DNA of 64,000 nucleotides, from positions 248,001-312,000 of the IMG/VR virus record IMGVR_UViG_3300023257_000007, one strand, 5' to 3'. Within the stretch, counting starts at the first letter, position 1. Every line of letters begins with the position of its first letter. Positions 16,231-25,222 of the stretch are shown piece after piece. The notes under the pieces were generated by a model. It saw nothing but the letters and a program-made list of their open reading frames with translations. It was not told the DNA's origin and searched no databases. This DNA is from a virus. Both the position numbers and the translations under genes were made by a program.

Positions 16231-16835
16231 TGAAGTATTTAAAGACATATGAATCTAAATTATGGGATAAAATTAGTAAAATGAAAAATAAAATCATAAG
16301 AAAGATAATTACTAAGATGAAAAACCTTAGGATAGATACGTATGTTCCTGAAAATATAAAAATTAATGGTAATTATATTTATTATATATATCAACATAAT
16401 TACAATATTGAAATAATGTCATATGATAAAAATGGTAATGAAATATATCTATCATCAAATAGTGATGATATTGGTATAGAAAGTTTATATGAAATATGGC
16501 AAGAAATGAAATATATAACATTAAAAAGTATTATTGAATATTCAATTGAAAGGGATGAATCTTGGATTAATGAAATAGTTGATAAAAATAAAGATAGAAT
16601 AAATTTTGGTAATTTTTATGATGGTGATGATATTATAGACACACATTTAAATCATAAGTATGTCTTAGATGATATATTAAACACATATGAATCTCAAAAA
16701 TATTTATTTACTGAAAGAGAAGATATGATTGTTTGGTTTTTAGATGAATGTGAATCAAATCACATAAAAATGCACGTTGATATAAAAGAAGAATTTAAAA
16801 ATATAATAGAAGCAAGAAAAATGGGATTAGTATAA
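16230..16835 (+). CDS. Head-and-tail protein, 201 residues
   Basis: Start at ATG 16230, overlapping the preceding stop; a longer frame from 16167 lies within the LRR gene. Head MKYLKTYESKLWDKISKMKN, tail EARKMGLV. A basic helical N-terminal part, a beta-rich middle (GNYIYYIYQHNYNIEIMSY) and an acidic helical C-terminal half. Not recognised. Confidence 0.78.
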   Translation: MKYLKTYESKLWDKISKMKNKIIRKIITKMKNLRIDTYVPENIKINGNYIYYIYQHNYNIEIMSYDKNGNEIYLSSNSDDIGIESLYEIWQEMKYITLKSIIEYSIERDESWINEIVDKNKDRINFGNFYDGDDIIDTHLNHKYVLDDILNTYESQKYLFTEREDMIVWFLDECESNHIKMHVDIKEEFKNIIEARKMGLV

Positions 16836-16951
16836 AATGAAATATTTAAAAACATATTCAGAAAATAAATTAATTAAAGACCATTTAAGTGATGACGGTA
16901 AAAAATTAAATTTTGATTATTTAGATTTAACTGAAATATGCTGATATTTCT

Positions 16952-17200
16952 GATTACTACGACAATATAATTCTTCTAAATCTTTAGGCAATTCAGGTAA
17001 TTCAGTTAATTGGTTATCATAACAATACAACGTTTCTAACCCTTTAGGTAATTTAGGTAATTCGGTTAATTTGTTATTATCACATTTTAATGTTTTTAAT
17101 CCTTCAGGTAATTCAGGTAATTCGGTTAATTTGTTATTATCACATTTTAATGTTTTTAATCCTTCAGGTAATTCAGGTAATTCGGTTAATTTGTTATCAT
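16952..17200 (-). repeat. Inverted block of LRR repeats
   Basis: On the minus strand it encodes about four repeats (LPELPEGLKTLKCDNNKLTE twice, identical over 60 bases, then LETLYC and LEELYC). It has no start or end of its own. Confidence 0.75.
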
Positions 17201-17212
17201 AAACAAATTAAC
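17185..17212. repeat. Inverted repeat at an inversion joint
   Basis: Perfect 11-bp arms GTTAATTTGTT (17185-17195) and AACAAATTAAC (17202-17212) with a 6-base spacer. This is where the inverted LRR block meets forward repeats; the arms are the N-K-L-T codons of two opposed repeats. Confidence 0.7.
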
Positions 17213-17466
17213 TAAATTACCCGAAATACCTAAAGGGTTAGAATATTTATATTGTCGTGGCAACGGTAAATCATTAAGTTTAGGCCAGTTAAATCTAACT
17301 AAATTACCTGAATTACCTGAAGGATTAGAAAGATTATATTGTTAATGAAAACCAATTAATTAAAGACCATTTAAGTGACAGTATTTTAAAAAAATGTTTA
17401 ACCCAACAAATATAGAAAATGAACTTAAATAACAACGAAGATTTTATCTTATTATGGCATAATAAT

Positions 17467-17621
17467 GGAACTGAAATCTCATTTATCATTCGATTATATG
17501 TCTTTAAATATTTCATTAATATAGTCCCATTTTATTTGCATTATGAAGGTCTGGGTTTTCTTTCCAAAACCATTTCCAATAACCTTCTAAATTATTATAA
17601 GGTAATTGGTTACCACCAACT
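17467..17621 (-). pseudogene. Inverted fragment: LRR C-cap and tail joined to a head
   Basis: On the minus strand: NQLPYNNLEGYWKWFWKENP, tail NANKMGLY with stop at 17517, then an overlapping ATG 17516 and head MKYLKTYNRMINEISV. Sequence homology ends there. It is a complete cassette junction without cassettes. Confidence 0.75.
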
Positions 17622-17681
17622 GCCTGAATTACCTGAAGGATTAGAAAGATTATATTGTAATAATTACTATTATAATGATAT

Positions 17682-18161
17682 ATGAGTCTTAATAGTAAAT
17701 ATCCTGAACAATTTAGATATTTTGAAAAAATGATTAATGAAAGCAAACAAATACTCGAATTAATAAAGAAAAGATTATATGAATTAGATCCTGATATGGT
17801 ATTGGCAAATCAACTAGGATTATTTGAAGGGTTAATTACAACATTTTCTAAAGATGATAGAATAGTTTTTGAAGATATTAAAAGAAAAGATGTTATAAGA
17901 GCTGGTGAATTACTACTTAAAGAACTAAATATACAAACAAGGTGGGATGACGGATTTTTAGGGTTCTGTCACAATATTGTAGAATGTGGACCAGATGAAT
18001 TCTATTATATAATGAAAAGTGAATGGGATTCAGCTAGTCTTTATGTTAAAGAAATGCCTTACAAATCACAAGTAAAAGCAACACATTATAACTTCTATGA
18101 CTGGCTTAAAGAAAATGATTTAGAATACTATTTCGACGCAGATCAAATGGGTTTAATTTAA
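17682..18161 (+). CDS. Tailed protein
   Basis: 159 residues: MSLNSKYPEQFRYFEKMINE, helical, then a mixed domain with CGPDEFYYIMKSEWDSASLY, a FYDWLKENDLEYYF helix and end DADQMGLI. The DWLKxxxLxY end recalls the 8622/8909 family. Starts directly after the LRR graveyard. Not recognised. Confidence 0.75.
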   Translation: MSLNSKYPEQFRYFEKMINESKQILELIKKRLYELDPDMVLANQLGLFEGLITTFSKDDRIVFEDIKRKDVIRAGELLLKELNIQTRWDDGFLGFCHNIVECGPDEFYYIMKSEWDSASLYVKEMPYKSQVKATHYNFYDWLKENDLEYYFDADQMGLI

Positions 18162-18349
18162 GGAAGTTTAATCGAATCAAAATCTATAATTTTCCAAGAA
18201 TAAGGATTTTCACCAATTTTATGATGTTCTTTATACATTATAGTCCTATAAACAACACAACCCTTTCTTGTACATTGTTGTTTATAATTACCATTGTCCC
18301 ATATATGTCCAAACCACTTACACTTTTTTCTTATAAACCATTTCTTCAT
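18158..18349 (-). CDS. Small putative zinc-binding protein
   Basis: 63 residues. CKWFGHIWDNGNYKQQCTR with KGC just after gives Cys, His, Cys and Cys spaced as in phage mini zinc ribbons. Basic N-terminus (MKKWFIRKKCKW). No head or tail. Confidence 0.65.
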   Translation of the reverse strand: MKKWFIRKKCKWFGHIWDNGNYKQQCTRKGCVVYRTIMYKEHHKIGENPYSWKIIDFDSIKLP

Positions 18350-18382
18350 TAAATTTATATTTATTTTTTGATAAATAGTTTA

Positions 18383-19624
18383 TTAAAAACTAACCCATCT
18401 CGAAAGCGTTAATCTCTCTTTAAATGCCCATTTATTAATTATATTTAACTCATATTTAGAAGGTAATCTATTATTCTTGCCACGAATCTGAGTCACTACT
18501 CTATCACTATTAACCTCAATAGTTAAGAGTTTACTGTCTAATTTTGTTTTGCTATTTACATTCAAAGACCAAATAGAAGTTCTACCACCAGAACATGAAT
18601 TAATATAAGAACTTACACAATGTTTCATATATCTACCCTCATCTAAAATATCACCACTCGTAGTTAATTGATTAATCAAATAAGTCATTTTATTTTCATC
18701 TTTACCAACTAACCAAACATAATTATTAATTGGTAATGGTTGCCATAATTTAGGAACACCTTTTCTAGATACTCTATTAGTTTGGTTATGCCATTTATCA
18801 ACCAATTGTAATAAAGCATCTGGGTTTCTATCTTTCATGTTGAAATTAGGTTTATCAGGTGCTAAAGTAACAAATACATTATTTTGAAAAACTCTTCTTG
18901 TTTCATATTTAATATGATTTATATAATCAACAATAGGGTTATATTTTTCAGGATCTAACATAGGATTATTAATAAAAAATCTTAGAACACTATTCCAAAA
19001 CTCATTATTGCCAAAATCAGAAGCAATTTTAGTAGACATAACACCTTTAACAGATCTCATGTCACCACCCATATCAACAATTTGTCCATATCTTATAGCT
19101 TCCATAGGAAGAAAATCATCTGGTGATTGCATAAAAGCATGAGCCATCTTCTTAGTTAATGGAATCGGTGTTTTAGATTTTCTAATATTTTTACCAACTC
19201 CAATATCAATAAACCATCTAATAGGATTACCTTCAAATTTAATACCACCATTCCAAAACCATGCATTATACATGAATTTAGGCATATCATACTTAACAAA
19301 TAAATGGTCAGCAAGTTCTCTAAATTGTCTATCTCTTGATCTTGATTTCTTTTTCCAAGAACTAATATCACGAATCCAATCTTTTTTGTATTCACAAAAT
19401 TTATGAAGTGATATAACATAATTATAATCACAAAGCAATTCAGCTTTTTGATTAGCAACACAATTTAATAAATTTCTAAAATCTTTATTTTTACCATCTT
19501 TTATTTCACTGTAAATATACTGGTAAGGACAATTATTACCTGTGTAATATTGTGTCTTAGCCAATTCATCAATTAATTTAGACGATGGTCTCTTTAAAAG
19601 TTTATGTAATTTATTATTTCCCAT
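18383..19624 (-). CDS. PcfJ-like protein
   Basis: 413 residues. The C-terminal third has the PcfJ signature: EGRYMKHCVSSYINSC, GRTSIWSLNV, LLTIEVNSDRVVTQIRGKNN. PcfJ-like proteins occur in conjugative elements and phages; their biochemical role is not settled. The N-terminal part is helical with many aromatic residues and is unassigned. The start overlaps the stop of 19624-19926 (TAATG). No head or tail. Confidence 0.75.
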   Translation of the reverse strand: MGNNKLHKLLKRPSSKLIDELAKTQYYTGNNCPYQYIYSEIKDGKNKDFRNLLNCVANQKAELLCDYNYVISLHKFCEYKKDWIRDISSWKKKSRSRDRQFRELADHLFVKYDMPKFMYNAWFWNGGIKFEGNPIRWFIDIGVGKNIRKSKTPIPLTKKMAHAFMQSPDDFLPMEAIRYGQIVDMGGDMRSVKGVMSTKIASDFGNNEFWNSVLRFFINNPMLDPEKYNPIVDYINHIKYETRRVFQNNVFVTLAPDKPNFNMKDRNPDALLQLVDKWHNQTNRVSRKGVPKLWQPLPINNYVWLVGKDENKMTYLINQLTTSGDILDEGRYMKHCVSSYINSCSGGRTSIWSLNVNSKTKLDSKLLTIEVNSDRVVTQIRGKNNRLPSKYELNIINKWAFKERLTLSRWVSF

Positions 19625-19926
19625 TATAATAATCCTAATTTATAAGCTGTGTTATACTTTTCAATGTTATCATATATTTCAAATAGTTCATCTGCATTAC
19701 TACACATAATTGGATTATATTCACGATCATAATTTATTGTAACATGAGCAATATTGTTTTTTTCAATACCTCCAGTAATATTAACAAGAGCTATAAATAA
19801 ATTATAATTTTCATCATATTCAAAATCATTATAAAGACCACTTAGATCAAATCTTTCTTTAAGTTTAAAAAAATTTTCTTCCCAACATTTCTTATCCGTT
19901 GTATCTATTACTATTAATTCAATCAT
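19624..19926 (-). CDS. Small tailed protein
   Basis: 100 residues from ATG 19926 (MIELIVIDTTDKKCWEENF); an in-frame start at 19953 is less likely because every relative begins at this strand. Ends TAYKLGLL. Same plan as the 12409/13070/13366 family (strand, KKxW helix, NADELFEIY). Confidence 0.75.
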   Translation of the reverse strand: MIELIVIDTTDKKCWEENFFKLKERFDLSGLYNDFEYDENYNLFIALVNITGGIEKNNIAHVTINYDREYNPIMCSNADELFEIYDNIEKYNTAYKLGLL

Positions 19927-19961
19927 AACATAAAAATACAATTTTTTTCTCACAAATAAAA

Positions 19962-19978
19962 ATAAATATATAATTTTA
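19962..19978 (+). promoter_or_regulatory. AAATATATAATTTTA box
   Basis: ATAAATATATAATTTTA ends at the base before ATG 19979. A near-identical block precedes 21511. Confidence 0.5.
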
Positions 19979-20440
19979 ATGATGTATTTAAAAACATATG
20001 AAAATTTTACTCCTACAGATATCCTTATTAGAAAGATAGATGGTAAAGATATAAAAATAAGTTTGCAATTTATAAAAAATGATAAAGAACTTGCTATTAG
20101 AATACAAGATCTATTAGATCAACACGGTAAATTAGATTTAGATGGTGATCTTGAATTATTAATACCAATAACGGGTTCTGAAATTGTTGATAAAGAAACT
20201 AATATTACTGCACATAGTGATTTAATTGTTAAACCTAATGATAATTGTTTTTTGGAGTTAATTAGATATGAAGATACATATTTTGGTTATACAACAGATT
20301 TCTTTTTTGTTAACGAAAGGGAAAGTTCATGGTGTAGATATAAAGAACTATTAGATCAATATGTAGAAATATGTAGAGAAATAATAATGAATAAAAATGT
20401 AAAAATTAGAATAGAAGCAAATAAAATGGGATTATATTAA
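19979..20440 (+). CDS. Head-and-tail protein
   Basis: 153 residues. Head MMYLKTYENFTPTD, tail EANKMGLY. LAIRIQDLLDQHGKLDL and GSEIVDKETNI resemble 6086-6511 (GSDFIDKPTNI), so the two are probably homologous. The stop overlaps the next start. Confidence 0.78.
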   Translation: MMYLKTYENFTPTDILIRKIDGKDIKISLQFIKNDKELAIRIQDLLDQHGKLDLDGDLELLIPITGSEIVDKETNITAHSDLIVKPNDNCFLELIRYEDTYFGYTTDFFFVNERESSWCRYKELLDQYVEICREIIMNKNVKIRIEANKMGLY

Positions 20441-20919
20441 TGAAATATTTAAAGACATATAGTGAAAATCAATTAATTAAACAATATTTAAGTAATGATG
20501 GTAAAACATTGGATTTAGGTAATTTCAAATTAACAGAATTGCCTGAATTACCTGAAGGATTAAAAGTATTATATTGTTATAATAATCAATTACCTGAATT
20601 ACCTGAATTACCTAAAGGATTAGAATATTTATATTGTTATACTAATAAATTAACTGAGTTACCTGAATTACCTAAAGGGTTAGAAGGATTATATTGTGGT
20701 AATAACCAATTAACTAAATTACCTGAATTACCTAAAGGATTAAAAAGATTATATTGTTATTATAACCAATTAACTAAATTACCTGAATTACCTAAAAGAT
20801 TAAAAGAATTATATTGTTATTATAACCAATTACCTTATGATAATTTAGAAGGTTATTGGAAATGGTTTTGGAAAGAAAACCCAGACCTACATAATGCAAA
20901 TAAAATGGGACTGTATTAA
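20440..20919 (+). CDS. LRR protein with head and tail, 5 repeats
   Basis: 159 residues. Head MKYLKTYSENQLIKQYLS, N-cap NDGKTLDLGNFKL, five 20-residue repeats with Cys at each LYC, C-cap DNLEGYWKWFWKENPD, tail NANKMGLY. Overlaps both neighbours by TAATG. Confidence 0.85.
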   Translation: MKYLKTYSENQLIKQYLSNDGKTLDLGNFKLTELPELPEGLKVLYCYNNQLPELPELPKGLEYLYCYTNKLTELPELPKGLEGLYCGNNQLTKLPELPKGLKRLYCYYNQLTKLPELPKRLKELYCYYNQLPYDNLEGYWKWFWKENPDLHNANKMGLY

Positions 20920-21479
20920 TGAAATATTTAAAGACATATAATCGAATGATAAATGAGATTTCAGTTAATGAAAATCTGATTAACCGTTTAAGTGATGATG
21001 GTAAAAATTTAAATCTAAATAGTTTAAATTTAACCAAATTGCCTGAATTACCTAAAGGGTTAGAAAAATTAATGTGTTATAATAATCAATTAACTGAATT
21101 ACCTGAATTACCAAAAGGATTAGAAATGTTATATTGTGACAACAACAAATTAATTGAATTACCTGAACTACCAAAAGGGTTAGAAATATTAGATTGTGAT
21201 TATAACAAACTAACTGAATTACCTGAATTACCTAAAGGGTTAGAAAGATTATATTGTGGTAATAATAAATTAACAGAATTACCTGAAATACCTAAAGGGT
21301 TAGAAAGATTATATTGTGGTAATAACCAATTAACTGAATTACCTGAATTATCTAAAAGATTAGAATATTTAAATTGTTATAATAACCAATTACCTTATAA
21401 TAATTTAGAAGAATATTGGGAATGGTTTTGGAAAGAAAACCCAGACCTACATAATGCAAATAAAATGGGATTGTATTAA
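20919..21479 (+). CDS. LRR protein with head and tail, 6 repeats
   Basis: 186 residues. Head MKYLKTYNRMINEISVNENL, six repeats, C-cap NNLEEYWEWFWKENPD, tail NANKMGLY. Repeats beginning GLEKLMCYNNQ, GLEMLYCDNNK and GLEIL occur in the same order in the minus-strand gene 3377-3856, so the two share recent ancestry or gene conversion. Confidence 0.85.
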   Translation: MKYLKTYNRMINEISVNENLINRLSDDGKNLNLNSLNLTKLPELPKGLEKLMCYNNQLTELPELPKGLEMLYCDNNKLIELPELPKGLEILDCDYNKLTELPELPKGLERLYCGNNKLTELPEIPKGLERLYCGNNQLTELPELSKRLEYLNCYNNQLPYNNLEEYWEWFWKENPDLHNANKMGLY

Positions 21480-21493
21480 AACTTAGAGAAAAA

Positions 21494-21510
21494 ATTAATA
21501 TATAATTTTA
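21494..21510 (+). promoter_or_regulatory. TTAATATATAATTTTA box
   Basis: ATTAATATATAATTTTA abuts ATG 21511; matches 19962-19978 at all but one or two bases. Confidence 0.5.
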
Positions 21511-22000
21511 ATGATGTATTTAAAGACATATGAAAATTTTAATGATATTGAAAATTATTTCAAATTGCATAATAAAATCAAAAAATCTAAGAAAAGACTT
21601 AAAAAATATAAGAAAGAAAAGAAACTATCCAAAAAAAATGGTTTATAAATTAATAATCAAAAAAGCTAGAGAAATACTTGATAAATACGGTACACCTTAT
21701 TTATATGATAGGGAATATGAAAATACCGTGAAAATACCTATAACACCAGTTAAAATTGAAGGTGCAAAATATGATAGAATATTAATTTGGTTTGAAACTA
21801 AAAAAGAAATTATTGGATCAAATTCATTTGATTTTGATGATGAAAATATTGGTTTTGATAATGGTTATGAATATTATGAAGAATGGTGTTCATTAGATTC
21901 ATTTAGAAATTCAATTAAAGCATTAACAATAATGTATGAAAATTTATTTGATGAAGATTTACCAATTAAATTAGAAGCAAATAAATTTGGATTGTTATAA
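21511..22000 (+). pseudogene. Head-and-tail protein, frameshifted in A8
   Basis: Head MMYLKTYENFNDIENYFKLH starts at 21511 and runs into a stop just after eight A (21631-21638). From the same point the other frame continues MVYKLIIKKAREILDKYGTP to the tail EANKFGLL at 22000. Correcting one base gives about 162 residues. ILDKYGTPYLYDREY resembles LINKYGKPNEY of 6086-6511. Could be indel error, decay or slippage. Confidence 0.68.
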
Positions 22001-22402
22001 TATACCAAGGTTTTTACCCTCTTCGTAAGCTCTTACAATTTTAGAATATTTAGGATCATTTTTTAGATTTTTATTAAAACCAACCCTACTATCAATTAAT
22101 TCATCAAAACCATTATCAATTAATATCTTTTGAATATTAAAATCAGTCATTGTAGCATCACTCATTATTTTAGGATCTGAACCTTTCTTAATTAAATATT
22201 CAAAAACCTCATCATCATAATAAGCAAGATCTAAAACATTATTATAAGTACTTTCATAACTTACATCAGCACCTTTATTAATAAACATTTTAATTAATTC
22301 AAAATCTTCTGTTTTTAAAGCCAATAAAAACAAATCATTTAAATCTTCTTGATCAATGTTATTGCTCTCTAAAAATAATTTATATGTTTGTAGTTTTACC
22401 AT
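21995..22402 (-). CDS. Ankyrin-repeat protein with head and tail
   Basis: 135 residues. Head-like MVKLQTYKLFLESNNID with an L-x-E just after it, then three to four ankyrin-type repeats (LFLLALKTEDFELIKMFINK; GADVSYES; EVFEYLIKKGSDP; IQKILIDNGFDE) and tail EGKNLGIL. Probably a protein-interaction module, a second repeat-protein scaffold besides LRR carried between the same ends. Confidence 0.78.
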   Translation of the reverse strand: MVKLQTYKLFLESNNIDQEDLNDLFLLALKTEDFELIKMFINKGADVSYESTYNNVLDLAYYDDEVFEYLIKKGSDPKIMSDATMTDFNIQKILIDNGFDELIDSRVGFNKNLKNDPKYSKIVRAYEEGKNLGIL

Positions 22403-23268
22403 GACAGTCTTTCTCTTGTTATTTCATTAAGATATTTATCTTCAATTGTACCATAAATATAATCGTAATTTGGTGCACTAAATTTATTTAAGTCATGTTC
22501 TTTCATAATATACAACCAATCACCATAGTATTCTTCAATAAAATCAATTTCACCTCTATAAAAATAATCATCAATTAATTCACTTTTAATATCGTCCCAA
22601 TCTACATTCAATTTAACCTTTATAGTTTCGTTTTTCAACCATTCAAATTTACCAAAAGCATCTTCAAAAGCATCTTTAATCTTATCATAAACTTCATTAT
22701 AATCAGCATTTTCTTGTGTTTCAAGAATAGCATGATTCAAAATGGTTTTTAATTCATCTGTTTCACTTAACTGTTCACTTAACTTTATAGAATCTTCAAT
22801 AATTATATCATTATCTACTATTTTAGTATTATTCTTTGTGATTTTAATTTCATCAATCATTTCACCTTTTTTATTACAATATTCTATAATAGCTTTCAAG
22901 GTTTCATTATCATAAGAACTCCACCAATCACTAATATTTGCATCATAATCATAAACAGGGTCCCAATCATAATCATGACCTAATATTTCACTCTCATATT
23001 TCTCTAAACCAAAATCATCAAAATTACCAATATAATAAAAATCTCCATTTTCATAATCTAAGTCCATTCTCTTAGCAAACTCTTCAGATGTTATATAATC
23101 TTCTTCCCATAAAAGAATATCTCCTAACTCATTACAATCTCTTGTATCTATTTCATGTTCTTTTACTAATTTGGTGATTTCTTCCTTAGTAAAGGGTATA
23201 TTGGATGATTTAGATTTCCAAATTATAGAAAATATGAGATTTGCATATTGATTTTCATATTCGTTCAT
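22396..23268 (-). CDS. Hypothetical acidic protein
   Basis: 290 residues, acidic. Contains FTKEEITKLVKEHEID, an Asp/Tyr/Trp-rich middle (YDWDPVYDYDANISDWW) and helices toward the end. No head or tail. Overlaps the ankyrin gene by about seven bases. Not recognised. Confidence 0.7.
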   Translation of the reverse strand: MNEYENQYANLIFSIIWKSKSSNIPFTKEEITKLVKEHEIDTRDCNELGDILLWEEDYITSEEFAKRMDLDYENGDFYYIGNFDDFGLEKYESEILGHDYDWDPVYDYDANISDWWSSYDNETLKAIIEYCNKKGEMIDEIKITKNNTKIVDNDIIIEDSIKLSEQLSETDELKTILNHAILETQENADYNEVYDKIKDAFEDAFGKFEWLKNETIKVKLNVDWDDIKSELIDDYFYRGEIDFIEEYYGDWLYIMKEHDLNKFSAPNYDYIYGTIEDKYLNEITRERLSW

Positions 23269-23288
23269 AAATAATATATATTAAAAAT

Positions 23289-23684
23289 TTAAAATAGATT
23301 CATCTTCTTAGCCTCTAAATATGAATTAACTTCTTTTAACATTTCATCTTCTTTATAAATAATAGTTAAAGAATCTAATTCAAAATTTTCCAGATCCACA
23401 ACCGGAAAAGTTTCATTAATTTGAATTAATAATTCACTTAAATCAACTTCATATGTCATTAACATATCACTCCACACATTTAAAAAAATTGGTTTATTAA
23501 TATCTTGTTCTATCTTAGTTCTATAAGTTGCACCAGCAGTTCTATAAGTAATAGGATGAGTATCTCTATTAAATGTCAAAAAACCCTTTTCAATTAATAG
23601 TTTTTGTTTATACATAAAATCAGACTCATTGTCACATTTAATAGTAAATAAGTAATCATATGAATGTCCTTTAATTATTATCAT
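23289..23684 (-). CDS. Small tailed protein
   Basis: 131 residues: MIIIKGHSYDYLFTIKCDNE, YKQKLLIEKGFLTF, ends EAKKMNLF, a variant tail. Follows the strand, helix, 'QK-x-L-x-x-x-G' plan. Overlaps the next gene by 14 bases. Confidence 0.76.
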   Translation of the reverse strand: MIIIKGHSYDYLFTIKCDNESDFMYKQKLLIEKGFLTFNRDTHPITYRTAGATYRTKIEQDINKPIFLNVWSDMLMTYEVDLSELLIQINETFPVVDLENFELDSLTIIYKEDEMLKEVNSYLEAKKMNLF

Positions 23685-24042
23685 TTCTAATTCTATTTAA
23701 TTTTAATTTTCTATAAAGTTTTGTAAATATTGGATTATTTATAGATAATACGTCTAATATCTTTATTAAGACATCATCAAAATCTATATCTGTAAAATGT
23801 ACTTCTCCCCCTATTATATCAACAATAACGAAGAAAGATATAGAAGCAGATAATGTTAAAATATGTTTATTATCATCATAAACATATAATATTTGACTAT
23901 ATGGATAACCTTCGTTAAATGAAACTTTTAATTTTTTAGAATGAATTTTTTGTGTCAAATAATCATAACAATCAAATAGAAGTTTTTGATGTGTAATTAA
24001 AGATTCTGAAACTATTTCGTTTATTTGTTTATTAGTCTCCAT
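23671..24042 (-). CDS. Small protein with tail 2
   Basis: 123 residues: METNKQINEIVSESL..., beta-rich middle (LYVYDDNKHILTLSASISFF), ends KLYRKLKLNRIRNDNN, a member of the basic RK-x-KLxR C-terminal class. Not recognised. Confidence 0.74.
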   Translation of the reverse strand: METNKQINEIVSESLITHQKLLFDCYDYLTQKIHSKKLKVSFNEGYPYSQILYVYDDNKHILTLSASISFFVIVDIIGGEVHFTDIDFDDVLIKILDVLSINNPIFTKLYRKLKLNRIRNDNN

Positions 24043-24049
24043 TTTTCAA

Positions 24050-24334
24050 TTATAATAACCCTAATTTTGAAGCAGTTGATAATTCAATTAAACCTAGTTC
24101 TTCAATATCATCAAAAGTTAATAATGGGACTTTAAATTCACGATTATTTGCATCACATTGACCACCTGTTATTATTTTATCATTTAATGAAACACCAACA
24201 GCACCAGGAAATCCACAAAATGTCCAATATTTTTCAATACGTCCACTTAATCGTGTATATCCGTCAGCATATAATGATTTTAATAGAGTTTTTTGTTCTT
24301 CTGCATTTTCACACAATATGTATATTTTATCCAT
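24050..24334 (-). CDS. Small tailed protein, paralog of 24698-24979
   Basis: 94 residues: MDKIYILCENAEEQKTLLKS, GYTRLSG, FPGAVGVSLNDKIITGGQCD, ends TASKLGLL. Nearly every motif recurs in 24698-24979. Overlaps the next gene by eight bases. Confidence 0.8.
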   Translation of the reverse strand: MDKIYILCENAEEQKTLLKSLYADGYTRLSGRIEKYWTFCGFPGAVGVSLNDKIITGGQCDANNREFKVPLLTFDDIEELGLIELSTASKLGLL

Positions 24335-24701
24335 TTTTCACTCTTTCCAATTTTTGTTTTCTATTCATCCTTTCATATTCTTTATCTTTACAAAAAATAT
24401 TTACACATTCTTCTAAAACCTGTTCTTTATTAATACAAGATATAATAAAAGATTTCCAAGATATATTATATCTACCAAATTCACAACCATCTTCTAATAA
24501 AATGACTTTTTTAATTTCTAAATCAGTCCAAAATATTGAAAATGGTTCCATATTAAAATATTTTTTTGGTAGTTCTTTTGATAAATCAATATCAAGTTTC
24601 ATTGTTCGACCAATACATATCTTATCATTTTTGAAATTCATTTTATAATCTTTAGGTAAAATAATATTATCCTTTAAATAGTCATATACTTTATTTATCA
24701 T
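24327..24701 (-). CDS. Small protein with tail 2
   Basis: 124 residues from ATG 24701 (MINKVYDYLKDNIILPKDY), which overlaps the preceding stop as ATGA; an earlier frame start at 24734 lies in the neighbour. Ends NRKQKLERVKNG (tail 2). Sits between the two 24-kb paralogs, alternating with class 1 tails. Confidence 0.75.
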   Translation of the reverse strand: MINKVYDYLKDNIILPKDYKMNFKNDKICIGRTMKLDIDLSKELPKKYFNMEPFSIFWTDLEIKKVILLEDGCEFGRYNISWKSFIISCINKEQVLEECVNIFCKDKEYERMNRKQKLERVKNG

Positions 24702-24979
24702 AATAATCCAAGTTTTGAAGCTGTATATAAACAATTAATACCTATTTCATTTAACTCTTCAGTATTTAAAAGTTCATTTTTAAAATTGTGATTATTTGCA
24801 TCACATTGACCTCCTAATATAATTTTTTCATCTAATCTAATATGAATAGCACCTGGGAAAATACTAAATTTCCAATAAGTCATAGTTTTGTCACTTCTTC
24901 GATAACCATTTGCAAATAGAGATTTTAAAACCATCTTTTGTTCTTTTTCATTCTCAACTAAAATCCATCTTTCAATCAT
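24698..24979 (-). CDS. Small tailed protein, paralog of 24050-24334
   Basis: 93 residues: MIERWILVENEKEQKMVLKS, GYRRSDKTMTYWKFSIFPGA, ILGGQCDANNHNF, ends TASKLGLL. First gene of the minus-strand block 22.0-25.0 kb. Confidence 0.8.
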   Translation of the reverse strand: MIERWILVENEKEQKMVLKSLFANGYRRSDKTMTYWKFSIFPGAIHIRLDEKIILGGQCDANNHNFKNELLNTEELNEIGINCLYTASKLGLL

Positions 24980-25044
24980 TTTTTATTCTATTTTATCTGT
25001 TTTATAATAAATTTATAATTAAAATTTAAAAATGTTTTAATTTT

Positions 25045-25056
25045 TTAATATATAAT
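25045..25056 (+). promoter_or_regulatory. TTAATATATAAT box
   Basis: TTAATATATAAT about six bases before ATG 25062; starts the plus-strand block to 30.1 kb. Confidence 0.5.
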
Positions 25057-25061
25057 AGGTA

Positions 25062-25222
25062 ATGAAATATTTAAAATATTATGAAAGTTCAAAATCTTTT
25101 GTAAATCCATTTGGTGAAAATAGATTTTTGTATTGTTATAAAGGTACTAAAAGTGATGTGAAATCTCATATTAATATAGATGAAGGTAATATTTATAATC
25201 AAAAAAGATGGGACTATTATGA
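25062..25222 (+). pseudogene. Short head gene with out-of-frame tail
   Basis: Head MKYLKYYESSKSFVNPFGEN starts at 25062. At about 25202-25207 (six A) the tail codons K-K-M-G-L-L with TGA stop lie in another frame, and the TGA overlaps ATG 25219. The body is only about 45 residues, so an internal deletion and/or one indel is likely. Confidence 0.6.

Larger units (their letters stand above)
16837..17681. pseudogene. Scrambled LRR gene remains
   Basis: A plus-strand head and N-cap (MKYLKTYSENKLIKDHLS) stops at 16944. It is followed by about 250 bases of LRR repeats in inverted orientation, then plus-strand repeats that jump from a repeat into an N-cap piece (CRGNGKSLSLGQLNL) and stop at about 17344, then another N-cap piece, an inverted tail-stop/start-head fragment (17467-17621) and a last plus-strand repeat. 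At least five pieces in alternating orientation; no intact gene. The stretch is explained by recombination among LRR genes. Confidence 0.8.
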
